Source of the DNA: Candidatus Omnitrophota bacterium
GTDB lineage: Bacteria > Omnitrophota > Gorgyraeia > Zapsychrales > Zapsychraceae
Direction of reading: 5' to 3'
NCBI GenBank assembly: GCA_018062515.1
Contig: JAGOSC010000084.1
Location: forward strand, 1 to 7,275
Length of the DNA stretch: 7,275 nucleotides
Made by a program: the position numbers and the translations under genes. The notes below the pieces were generated by a model. The model did not search any database. It was not told the origin of the DNA and was given only the letters and a program-made list of their open reading frames with translations. Shown here in pieces: positions 1 through 6,471 of this stretch (positions are counted from its first letter, which is position 1; every line of letters begins with the position of its first letter).

Positions 1-2
1 GT

Positions 3-221
3 CGTGAGCAGGCGATTACTTATTTTAATACACTTGTGCATGGAATCGATATTGGCCCAATTTTAAGAACTGAAATGTCTGTTCAGTCAATAATATATGG
101 TTTAATTCAGATATTTATTTTGGGTTGGTTAGTAGGCGCAAGTATTGCAAGCATTTATAATTTGCAAATTTGTTGTTCAAAGACTAAAGGTGAAAATAAA
201 CATGGCACATGTTGTCAATAA
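3..221 (+). CDS. DUF5676-like small membrane protein, C-terminal part (5' end outside window)
   Basis: The frame is open from the left edge of the window to TAA at 219-221, so this is the 3' part of a gene whose start is not visible. A GTG at 36-38 could be read as a start, but the residues before it (REQAITYFNTLV) run smoothly into the rest, so I treat it as internal. The visible part has HGIDIGPI, then one hydrophobic helix (IIYGLIQIFILGWLVGASIA) ending in IYNL. This resembles the C-terminal half of DUF5676 small inner-membrane proteins, often found near copper and silver genes; the family call is from memory of the pattern. After IYNL comes a tail with two Cys pairs (CC...CC) and one His, which could bind metal. 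The next gene starts 28 bp downstream, probably in the same transcript. Its biochemical function is unknown. Confidence 0.6.
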   Translation, partial: REQAITYFNTLVHGIDIGPILRTEMSVQSIIYGLIQIFILGWLVGASIASIYNLQICCSKTKGENKHGTCCQ

Positions 222-238
222 ATCAGCCTTAAACAAAT

Positions 239-243
239 GGGAG
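239..243 (+). promoter_or_regulatory. Ribosome binding site for the Met-rich protein gene
   Basis: GGGAG at 239-243 lies 6 bases before the ATG at 250. It supports that ATG over the in-frame upstream ATGs at 145 and 202, because the protein then begins exactly with a signal peptide. The ATG at 202 has a weaker AAAGGTG upstream and cannot be fully excluded. Confidence 0.65.
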
Positions 244-249
244 AAGGAA

Positions 250-693
250 ATGAAAAGGACAAAAGTTTTATTCTTAACGGCAGTTTTAGTTTTAACCATC
301 TCAGGATTAGCCTTGGCTCAAATGGACAAAGGCAAAGACACGATGGGTGATAAAGGTATGGGAATGATGGGAAAAGGGATGATGAATAGTAAAATGATGG
401 GAATGTGCCCAATGATGCAATCGATGATGCAAAAGCAAGTTGTGGCCACTAGCGACGGAGGAATTATTGTTGTCGCCGGAAATAAACTCACCAAATACGA
501 CAAAGATTTAAATGTCATCAAGGAAGTTGAATTAAAGATGGACACGGAAGGCATGCAAAAAATGATGGATAACATGAAAAGTATGTGTCCCATGATGGGA
601 AAGGGCATGATGGGTGATATGAAGGAAGACTCAAAAGGTAATGAGTCAACATCAACTGACGAGCATTCTAGCCATCATCCAGATAATAAATAA
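250..693 (+). CDS. Exported methionine-rich protein, probable copper/silver-binding
   Basis: A protein of 147 residues. Residues 1-23 form a signal peptide: MKRTK, a hydrophobic core, and ALA before Q24 as a likely signal peptidase I site. The mature part would lie in the periplasm or outside. It has 25 Met in about 124 residues, with two MCPMM motifs (52-56 and 112-116) and MMGKGMM-type clusters on both sides. A His-containing tail (H139, H142, H143) ends the protein. Thioether clusters with Cys and His are typical soft-metal ligands for Cu(I) and Ag(I). Between the clusters, about residues 64-98, is a non-Met core (ATSDGGIIVVAGNKLTKYD, then DLN) that looks like a short beta module. Only 8 bp separate it from the Cu(I) ATPase gene, supporting a role as periplasmic metal acceptor or buffer. 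I know no standard gene name. The metal role is inferred; the export signal and Met clusters are seen directly. Confidence 0.8.
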   Translation: MKRTKVLFLTAVLVLTISGLALAQMDKGKDTMGDKGMGMMGKGMMNSKMMGMCPMMQSMMQKQVVATSDGGIIVVAGNKLTKYDKDLNVIKEVELKMDTEGMQKMMDNMKSMCPMMGKGMMGDMKEDSKGNESTSTDEHSSHHPDNK

Positions 694-701
694 AGGAAAT
701 T

Positions 702-2981
702 ATGGCCATTGATCCGATCTGTGGAATGAATGTCAAAGAAGATGACAAGGCCATTGTTCTTAAAGACAATGGCTCTGTTCATTATTTTTGTAGTGAACAT
801 TGCAAGAAGAAATTCCTTCAGCAGAAATCACAGGCAGTTCCCTCTGTAAAGAAGATGGAAGGGAAAACAATTTATACCTGCCCCATGCATCCCGAAATAA
901 AGCAGGACCATCCGGGAGATTGTCCGAAATGTGGAATGCATTTGGAACCGGTTAATCCAACCGGAGACGATCATGAAGAAAAAGAACAAATCCGCTCTTT
1001 AACACGTAAATTCTGGGTGGGGCTTGCCCTTTCGATTCCTATTATTGCGTTGGTTCTCGATGAAATGATCAAAGGAGTTGACCTTTCGTTGTTGATTCCA
1101 CATCATATAAATCCTTACGTGCAATTTATTTTGGCTACTCCGGTCGTTTTATGGACGGGAGGGATGTTCTTTGTTAAGGGATGGCAATCTCTAATCAACA
1201 AGAGCCTGAATATGTTCACGCTCATTGCCCTCGGCGTGGGAGCAGCGTATGGTTACAGCACGATCGCTGTCTTTTTTCCGCAAATTTTTCCAGATACTTT
1301 GAAAAAAATGGGACGGCTTGAGCTGTATTATGAAGCTGCGGCTGTCATTACCGTCCTTATTATTTTAGGACAGTTATTAGAAGCAAAGGCTCGAAGCCAA
1401 ACAGGGCAGGCCATTAAAGCCCTTTTGGGATTAGCGGCGAAAAATGCTCATCGTATTCGTAATGGTGTTGAAGAAGATATTCCGATTGATTCTGTTCAAA
1501 AAGAAGATATGTTGCGTGTCCGTCCGGGAGAAAAAATTCCGCTCGATGGAATTATTACAGAAGGAAAGAGTACCGTCGATGAATCCATGATTTCGGGAGA
1601 ACCGATGCCTCTGGAAAAAATTGTCGGCGACCGCGTGATCGGTGCCACAGTTAATCAAACCGGATCGTTTGTGATGAAAGCGGAAAAGGTTGGGGCCGAA
1701 ACGCTGCTTTCTCAAATTGTCCACATGGTTGCCGAAGCCCAGCGTAGCCGTGCTCCTATTCAAAAATTAGCCGATACCATATCAGGATATTTTGTTCCTA
1801 TTGTTGTTTTGATTTCCGTTTTGACTTTTATTGTTTGGGCGATGTGGGGGCATGAACCAAGGTTAGCTCATGCGATTGTGAACGCGATTGCTGTTTTGAT
1901 TATTGCCTGTCCATGTGCTTTAGGTTTGGCCACTCCCATGTCCATCATGGTCGGTGTCGGACGTGGCGCTCAGGTGGGGGTGCTTATCAAAAATGCGGAA
2001 GCCATTGAAAAGGCTGAAAAAATTACCCATCTTTTGATAGATAAAACCGGAACCTTGACGGAAGGAAAACCTAAGGTAACCGCTTGTGTGCCGAATCAAG
2101 GTTGGAATGAGCAATCCCTCCTCGGTGTTGCGGCCTCCATTGAACAAAGCAGTGAACATCCTTTGGCCCGCGCTGTTATTGATTATGCAAAAGAGAAAAA
2201 TGCCAAGATAGAATCAGTGCAAGATTTTGAATCGGTCACGGGCGGCGGGATTAAAGGAAAATTAAATGGGAAAAAGATTGTCTTAGGTAAACAGAAGTTT
2301 CTTGAAGATGAGAAGATCAGCATTTCCGAAGATTTCAAAAATCAATCTATGCAATTACAAGCCAAGGCTCAGACAGTTGTGTGGGTCGCGGTCGACCAAA
2401 ACATAGTGGGTATGCTTGGAATTTCCGATCCTATTAAAAAGACTTCCCCTCAAGCGATCGAGGCTCTTCATAAAATGGGCATTAGAGTAATCATGTTGAC
2501 AGGAGACAATAAAAAGACCGCCGAGGCCATTGCAAAAGATTTGGGAATCGACGATGTCCGTGCTGAATTAGAACCGAAAAGTAAACAGGAGATTGTTAAG
2601 CAATTTAAAAACGAAGGGGCAATTGTGATGATGGCTGGAGACGGTATTAACGATGCCCCGGCCTTAGCTCAAGCTGAAGTTGGCGTTGCTATGGGGACGG
2701 GGACGGACGTGGCTATTGAAAGCGCTGGGATCACTCTCGTCAAAGGGGACCTCAATGGGATTGTCAAAGCTCTGCGGTTAAGCCGGGCTGTTATGAAAAA
2801 TATCCGACAGAATCTTTTTTTTGCTTTTATTTACAATATTCTTGGTGTTCCAATCGCTACCGGGGTTTTATATCCATTTTTCGGTATACTTTTAAGTCCG
2901 ATTATTGCTGGGGCAGCCATGGCATTTAGTTCGGTGAATGTGGTGGGGAATTCATTGCGTTTAAGATATGCAAAGCTTTAG
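702..2981 (+). CDS. copA: Cu(I)/Ag(I)-exporting P1B-1-type ATPase with YHS and heavy-metal-binding N-terminal domains
   Basis: A complete P-type ATPase of 759 residues that would pump Cu(I) or Ag(I) from the cytoplasm across the inner membrane using ATP. The N-terminus carries a YHS-like domain (DPICGMN with C7; C30 and C34), then a short heavy-metal-binding domain (YTCPMHPE with C60; CPKCGMH with C74 and C77). There is no classical GMxCxxC HMA domain. Then come the actuator motif SGEP (298-301), the metal-site CPC (403-405), the phosphorylated Asp in DKTGT (D447), the HP motif of the ATP-binding domain (H486-P487), TGD (600-602) and GDGINDAP (646-653). The last two membrane helices carry Y711-N712 and MAFSS (740-744), the P1B-1 signature for monovalent copper or silver. 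About eight membrane helices are visible, in the usual order. AGGA at 694-697 precedes the ATG, overlapping the end of the Met-rich gene. The superfamily and metal class are secure; choosing copper over silver is not. Confidence 0.95.
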   Translation: MAIDPICGMNVKEDDKAIVLKDNGSVHYFCSEHCKKKFLQQKSQAVPSVKKMEGKTIYTCPMHPEIKQDHPGDCPKCGMHLEPVNPTGDDHEEKEQIRSLTRKFWVGLALSIPIIALVLDEMIKGVDLSLLIPHHINPYVQFILATPVVLWTGGMFFVKGWQSLINKSLNMFTLIALGVGAAYGYSTIAVFFPQIFPDTLKKMGRLELYYEAAAVITVLIILGQLLEAKARSQTGQAIKALLGLAAKNAHRIRNGVEEDIPIDSVQKEDMLRVRPGEKIPLDGIITEGKSTVDESMISGEPMPLEKIVGDRVIGATVNQTGSFVMKAEKVGAETLLSQIVHMVAEAQRSRAPIQKLADTISGYFVPIVVLISVLTFIVWAMWGHEPRLAHAIVNAIAVLIIACPCALGLATPMSIMVGVGRGAQVGVLIKNAEAIEKAEKITHLLIDKTGTLTEGKPKVTACVPNQGWNEQSLLGVAASIEQSSEHPLARAVIDYAKEKNAKIESVQDFESVTGGGIKGKLNGKKIVLGKQKFLEDEKISISEDFKNQSMQLQAKAQTVVWVAVDQNIVGMLGISDPIKKTSPQAIEALHKMGIRVIMLTGDNKKTAEAIAKDLGIDDVRAELEPKSKQEIVKQFKNEGAIVMMAGDGINDAPALAQAEVGVAMGTGTDVAIESAGITLVKGDLNGIVKALRLSRAVMKNIRQNLFFAFIYNILGVPIATGVLYPFFGILLSPIIAGAAMAFSSVNVVGNSLRLRYAKL

Positions 2982-3055
2982 TGACGTTCAATACAGCAGC
3001 TGACTTGAAACCGTTTTGGCACTTTTTTAACTTCATAGATTTCAATAGAAAACTT

Positions 3056-3083
3056 AAAACACCGTCGAGAACGGAGTTTTTTT
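3056..3083 (+). terminator. Rho-independent terminator after the copper ATPase gene
   Basis: CCGT (3062-3065) pairs with ACGG (3071-3074) around a CGAGA loop. After one A/A mismatch, the stem continues with AAAAC (3056-3060) pairing with GTTTT (3076-3080), and the T tract runs to 3083. It lies 75 bp past the ATPase stop and just before the umuD promoter, so it separates the two transcription units. Confidence 0.75.
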
Positions 3084-3090
3084 GTTTTAT

Positions 3091-3120
3091 TTGACTAACC
3101 ACACATAAGTATGGTATAAA
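3091..3120 (+). promoter_or_regulatory. Sigma70-type promoter for the umuDC-SIR2-SRAP operon
   Basis: A -35 TTGACT (3091-3096) and -10 TATAAA (3115-3120) are 18 bp apart. Transcription would start about 7 bases downstream, at or next to the umuD ATG (3127), leaving essentially no 5' leader. No Shine-Dalgarno sequence is visible before that ATG. No CTG-N10-CAG (E. coli LexA) or GAAC-N4-GTTC (Gram-positive LexA) box is visible. An imperfect operator candidate, ACCA-N10-TGGT, lies between the two elements. Confidence 0.65.
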
Positions 3121-3126
3121 TACATC

Positions 3127-3549
3127 ATGATTTTAGATATTAAAAAATATGATGTAAAATCTAATCGGAAATATCCTCTTTATCTTTCCAAGATATCCGC
3201 TGGCTTTCCTTCCCCGGCTGACGATTACATCGAAAAGAGTATAGACTTAAATGAGTATCTTATTAATCATCCAGCATCGACTTTTTTTGTACGTGTAAAG
3301 GGCGATTCTATGATTAACGCAGGCATTCAAAATGGCAGTGTTTTAATTGTTGACCGTTCCCTTGAAGCGATCAATAACAAAATTATTGTGGCCGTTTTAA
3401 ACGGTGAGTTTACGGTTAAGCGAATAAAGAAATATAATGGGAGTTTATTTCTTATAGCTGAAAATCCGAACTATTCACCGATTGAGGTGACAAGTAATAT
3501 GGATTTTGAAGTGTGGGGAGTGGTTGTCCATGTCATTCACAGCGTGTGA
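3127..3549 (+). CDS. umuD: UmuD-like self-cleaving S24 peptidase, subunit of the translesion polymerase
   Basis: A protein of 140 residues, against 139 in E. coli, and clearly the same type along its length. In the known system, the RecA filament makes UmuD cut itself; the shortened UmuD' dimer then joins UmuC to form DNA polymerase V. Visible here are the cleavage region AGFPSP with the scissile A25-G26 bond (Cys-Gly in E. coli), the nucleophile S61 in GDSM, and the general base K98 in FTVKR. Both catalytic residues are one position later than in E. coli. The N-terminal arm before the cut site is complete, and there is no DNA-binding domain, so this is not LexA. It is the first gene of the operon, and its end overlaps umuC by 20 bp. 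There is no in-frame alternative start before GDSM, so the ATG at 3127 stands despite the missing ribosome binding site. Confidence 0.95.
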   Translation: MILDIKKYDVKSNRKYPLYLSKISAGFPSPADDYIEKSIDLNEYLINHPASTFFVRVKGDSMINAGIQNGSVLIVDRSLEAINNKIIVAVLNGEFTVKRIKKYNGSLFLIAENPNYSPIEVTSNMDFEVWGVVVHVIHSV

Positions 3550-4804
3550 AGGCGATCTTTACGCCCTTGTAGACTGCAATAATTTTTATGCCTCATGTGA
3601 ACGCCTCTTTAATCCCTCTTTAAAAAATGTACCAATTATAGTCTTATCAAATAATGATGGTTGTGTGGTTGCCCGATCTGAAGAAGCAAAAGAAATTGGT
3701 ATTGAAATGGGAGTGCCTCTTTTTGAAATTCAAGATTTGGTTAAAAAGCAGAATGTTCGGGCTTTTTCTTCTAATTATGTTCTTTATGGTGATATGTCAT
3801 CGAGAGTGATGAATGTTCTAAGAGAATTTACACCAAATTTGGAAGTATATTCGATTGATGAAGCTTTTTTGCTCCTTAGGGGTTTTTCTAACATTAACAT
3901 CGAAGACTATGCACTCAAAATTAAAGAGACAGTTTATCGTCGGGTAGGACTTCCTGTTTCTGTGGGAATTGCAAGAACCAAGACGTTAGCTAAGATAGCC
4001 AATTATTTATCCAAGCGTGTATTTAAAACAGGTGTTTTTTGTTTGGTTGAGAATATTGACGATTATTTAAAAAATGTTCCGGTGGAAAAAATTTGGGGCA
4101 TTGGTCACCAACGTCAGAAATGGCTTAATAATCAAAGTGTTGATACGGCATATGATTTAAAAAATATGCCCGATGGGCAAGTTAGAAAAAAGATGACGGT
4201 TACAGGGCTGAGAACTGTTTGGGAATTGAGGGGGATTTCTTGTCTTTCGATGGAAGAAGTTAGTCCCGATAAAAAGGCAGTTTCCTGCTCACGTATGTTT
4301 GGTTATTTAGTTGAAGACTTAGCTCAATTGGAAGAAGCTGCTTCGGCGTATGTTGCACGAGCATGCGTGAAATTACGCAGGCAGAATTTATTAGCGGGAT
4401 ACCTGCACGTGATTATTGAAACGAATAGGTTTAAGGGAGATTACTATAACAATTCATTAGGCATGTATATCACTCCTCCGTCGGCATACACGCCACTTCT
4501 AAGTCATTACACACGCATTCTTTTAAAGGAAATATTTAAGAAAGGATATAAATACAACAGGGTCGGCGTTGTACTAACAGATTTAAGTTCAGAACGACAG
4601 GCTCAAGAATATTTCCTTGATCCTTACTATTTAGGTACACGTTATCAAAAACTAATGCAGACAATCGACAACTATAATTCTTCAGTAAATTGTGGTAAAA
4701 TTCAGCTTGCTTCAGAAGGTATGGGACAGCCTTGGCATATGAAGCAGACGAGAAAATCTAAACGCTTTACAACGAACTGGGAAGAATTACTGGAAATACC
4801 GTAA
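3530..4804 (+). CDS. umuC: UmuC-like Y-family DNA polymerase, catalytic subunit of polymerase V
   Basis: The ATG at 3530 gives 424 residues, close to the 422 of E. coli UmuC. GGGGAG at 3515-3520 supports it; a TTG at 3506 would add eight residues without need. Known role: error-prone synthesis across damaged DNA. Motifs seen: LVDCNNFYASCE with metal-binding D15 and probable steric-gate Y20, NNDGCVVARS (41-50), and the SIDE catalytic motif at 108-111 (D110, E111). SVGIARTKTLAKIA (144-157) and KIWGIG (187-192) follow, the latter in the helix-hairpin-helix region, then the little-finger domain. QEYFL (359-363) sits where E. coli UmuC has its sliding-clamp motif QLNLF. The C-terminus (LASEGMGQPW, then SKRFTT) resembles the DUF4113 tail of UmuC. 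The first ten residues (MSFTACEGDL) extend slightly beyond the usual start. The gene overlaps umuD by 20 bp, and the SIR2-like gene follows after 2 bp, so all are probably co-transcribed. Confidence 0.95.
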   Translation: MSFTACEGDLYALVDCNNFYASCERLFNPSLKNVPIIVLSNNDGCVVARSEEAKEIGIEMGVPLFEIQDLVKKQNVRAFSSNYVLYGDMSSRVMNVLREFTPNLEVYSIDEAFLLLRGFSNINIEDYALKIKETVYRRVGLPVSVGIARTKTLAKIANYLSKRVFKTGVFCLVENIDDYLKNVPVEKIWGIGHQRQKWLNNQSVDTAYDLKNMPDGQVRKKMTVTGLRTVWELRGISCLSMEEVSPDKKAVSCSRMFGYLVEDLAQLEEAASAYVARACVKLRRQNLLAGYLHVIIETNRFKGDYYNNSLGMYITPPSAYTPLLSHYTRILLKEIFKKGYKYNRVGVVLTDLSSERQAQEYFLDPYYLGTRYQKLMQTIDNYNSSVNCGKIQLASEGMGQPWHMKQTRKSKRFTTNWEELLEIP

Positions 4805-4806
4805 AA

Positions 4807-5844
4807 ATGGGTAAGAAAAGAGTATTTATAATAGGAGCGGGGGCGTCGGTAGGTTTCAATTTTCCGCCAGGAATCGACCTTTTAGAAAAGATATACAAAA
4901 AATGGGAGAACCCAAATAAGGAATTGATTGACTTGTTCACACATATTTGGAGTTACTTAGGTGTCGAACATGAAGGGCCAACGCCAGAAAAAAGCATACA
5001 AAGATATGCGCAAAAGTTATATTTTTCCGGTGCCATTTCCATTGATGATTTTTTAAGTAAGTCAAAAGAGCAACTGTTAAGGGAATTTGGTCGAGCTACA
5101 ATACTAACTGAAATATTAGACAATGAAAATAAAACCTTGGTAAAGAATGAAAATGAATTATTTAAATTTAAAGATAATTGGTTGAGAGAATTATTTGGAA
5201 GATTTTTTCGATTTCCGGAATTGGACGATTTAAAGCGGTTTTTAAAACACAATACTTTTGAATTTATTATTTTCAATTATGATCGCTGTATCGAGTTCTT
5301 TTTATTTGCAGCTATACAAAATTATTATTCGATAACAAAAGAAGATGCTCATAAAATAATTAATGAAATAAAATTTGAACATGTATATGGCAAGCCCGGT
5401 AAAATGTCATGGGAAGAAGGATATGATGTGAAGAATGATGTCGCCTTTGGTCAAGAGTTAAGGACTGATGAAAAACTAAAGTATTATAAGAAACTACAGA
5501 CGATAACTCCAAATATTAAGGTTATTGGCGAGGATAATATTCCAAGAAGCTATATTGAAATTATCAATAGCGCAGACATTGTCTATATTTTAGGATATGG
5601 ATTCCATTCTGAAAATAATAGGTTGCTACAATTTACTCATTTAAATCATTTGATAAATCAAAACTCCAGAACCAGATTTTTTATTACGTCTTTTGGATTA
5701 AGCCAGCATGTGAAAAATTATATTCAAACCAACTTCAATACTGCCATTGTGGATGAAGCAAAGATTTATGATTTTATGCATCACCATGACATTGAATTAT
5801 GTGCGGACGATACGGATACACAAATAAAGATAACGAACGAATAA
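4807..5844 (+). CDS. SIR2-like NAD-binding domain protein in the umuDC operon
   Basis: A protein of 345 residues whose motifs match the bacterial SIR2-like families known mainly from defence systems. Seen in order: a Rossmann-type glycine motif GAGAS (10-14) followed by NFPPGIDLL, IDDFL (79-83), FNYDR (156-160) with candidate catalytic N157, H192 in EHVYG as a candidate catalytic His, and GYGFHSENN (263-271) near the end of the fold. The characterised relatives hydrolyse NAD or transfer ADP-ribose; sirtuin deacetylases share the fold. No zinc-binding Cys tetrad is visible, which argues against a classical sirtuin deacetylase. No membrane segment, DNA-binding domain or partner domain such as HerA, TIR or SLOG is visible, so it is a stand-alone module. 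It starts 2 bp after umuC and overlaps the SRAP gene by 46 bp. It is visibly AT-rich: 17 of 60 bases are G or C at 5281-5340. The fold assignment is fairly secure. NAD use and any defence or repair role are inferred. Confidence 0.8.
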   Translation: MGKKRVFIIGAGASVGFNFPPGIDLLEKIYKKWENPNKELIDLFTHIWSYLGVEHEGPTPEKSIQRYAQKLYFSGAISIDDFLSKSKEQLLREFGRATILTEILDNENKTLVKNENELFKFKDNWLRELFGRFFRFPELDDLKRFLKHNTFEFIIFNYDRCIEFFLFAAIQNYYSITKEDAHKIINEIKFEHVYGKPGKMSWEEGYDVKNDVAFGQELRTDEKLKYYKKLQTITPNIKVIGEDNIPRSYIEIINSADIVYILGYGFHSENNRLLQFTHLNHLINQNSRTRFFITSFGLSQHVKNYIQTNFNTAIVDEAKIYDFMHHHDIELCADDTDTQIKITNE

Positions 5845-6449
5845 AGAAATTATTTCGTTTAAAGAAAATCGACTTTGATCTTGTGCCTCGGTATAACATC
5901 ATCCCTGGTCAGAATGTGCCGGTCATATTAAATGAATCTCCCAAGGAATTGACTCAAGCGAAATGGGGTCTTGTTCCTTTTTGGGCAAAGGACGAGAAGA
6001 TTGGCTATAAAATGATTAATGCCCGAGCTGAAACCATATTCGAAAAACCCTCTTTTCGTAATGCTATAAAAAAGAAACGTTGTTTGATTCTTGCGGATTA
6101 TTTCTTTGAATGGAAAAGAACAGAAAAACAGAAGCAGCCTTTTTGTATCAAACTTAAAACTCATGAAACGTTCGCTTTCGCTGGAATATGGGAAACTTGG
6201 CAGGATAAATTGATTTCCTGTTCCATAATAACGACTGCACCTAATAAATTAATGGAAAAAATCCATGATCGGATGCCGGTTATTTTACCTAAAGGAAAAG
6301 AAGAAGAGTGGCTCAATGAAACCGATATGGAAACAGTTAAAAAACTTCTCACCTCTTATAAAGCGGCTGATATGGAAACCTACGAAGTATCTACCTTAGT
6401 CAATTCCCCGGCTAATAACTCACCAGAAATCCTCATTCCTGTCCAATAA
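5799..6449 (+). CDS. SRAP-domain abasic-site DNA-protein crosslinking protein (YedK/HMCES family)
   Basis: A protein of 216 residues, the normal length for bacterial SRAP proteins (YedK is 222). In this family, Cys2, freed by Met removal, forms a thiazolidine crosslink with an abasic site in single-stranded DNA and shields it from cleavage. All key residues are present: MCGRY with C2, RYNIIPGQ (31-38), WGLVPFWA (56-63), NARAE with N74, FFEW with E104, and IHDRMPVIL with H156. YedK has the same residues at 2, 75, 105 and 160. Because C2 must follow Met directly, the start at 5799 is fixed even though no clear ribosome binding site precedes it. The gene therefore overlaps the SIR2-like gene by 46 bp in another frame and may be translationally coupled to it. 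SRAP genes are known companions of SOS genes such as umuC, which fits. It is the last gene of the operon. Confidence 0.95.
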   Translation: MCGRYGYTNKDNERIKKLFRLKKIDFDLVPRYNIIPGQNVPVILNESPKELTQAKWGLVPFWAKDEKIGYKMINARAETIFEKPSFRNAIKKKRCLILADYFFEWKRTEKQKQPFCIKLKTHETFAFAGIWETWQDKLISCSIITTAPNKLMEKIHDRMPVILPKGKEEEWLNETDMETVKKLLTSYKAADMETYEVSTLVNSPANNSPEILIPVQ

Positions 6450-6453
6450 ATCA

Positions 6454-6470
6454 AGTTCAAATGTTGAACT
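6454..6470. repeat. Perfect 7 bp hairpin just after the SRAP gene
   Basis: AGTTCAA (6454-6460) and TTGAACT (6464-6470) are exact inverted repeats around ATG. It starts 4 bp after the SRAP stop. No T tract follows, so it is not a standard terminator. It may protect the 3' end of the mRNA or be part of the larger structured region that follows. Confidence 0.6.
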
Positions 6471-6471
6471 G

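Noticed and set aside
145..249. Upstream extension of the Met-rich protein to the starts at 145 or 202
   Set aside because: It would bury the signal peptide and overlap the preceding gene. The ATG at 250 has a well-spaced GGGAG and begins a clean signal peptide.
215..608. Minus-strand open frames opposite the Met-rich gene
   Set aside because: Their Ile/Phe/Pro-rich products are what reverse-reading Met/Lys-rich codons gives; no start signals or motifs are seen.
1431..2159. Minus-strand open frames inside the ATPase gene
   Set aside because: They lie wholly opposite a well-conserved gene and encode nothing recognisable.
2984..3126. Classical LexA box upstream of umuD
   Set aside because: Neither CTG-N10-CAG nor GAAC-N4-GTTC was found; only weak short dyads are present.
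4953..5276. Minus-strand open frame of 107 codons opposite the SIR2-like gene
   Set aside because: Asn/Ser-rich shadow of the AT-rich + strand gene, with no recognisable motif; the + strand motifs explain the region.
5799..5844. Programmed frameshift fusing the SIR2-like and SRAP proteins
   Set aside because: SRAP activity needs a free N-terminal Cys after Met removal, so a fused product would be inactive; independent initiation explains the overlap.
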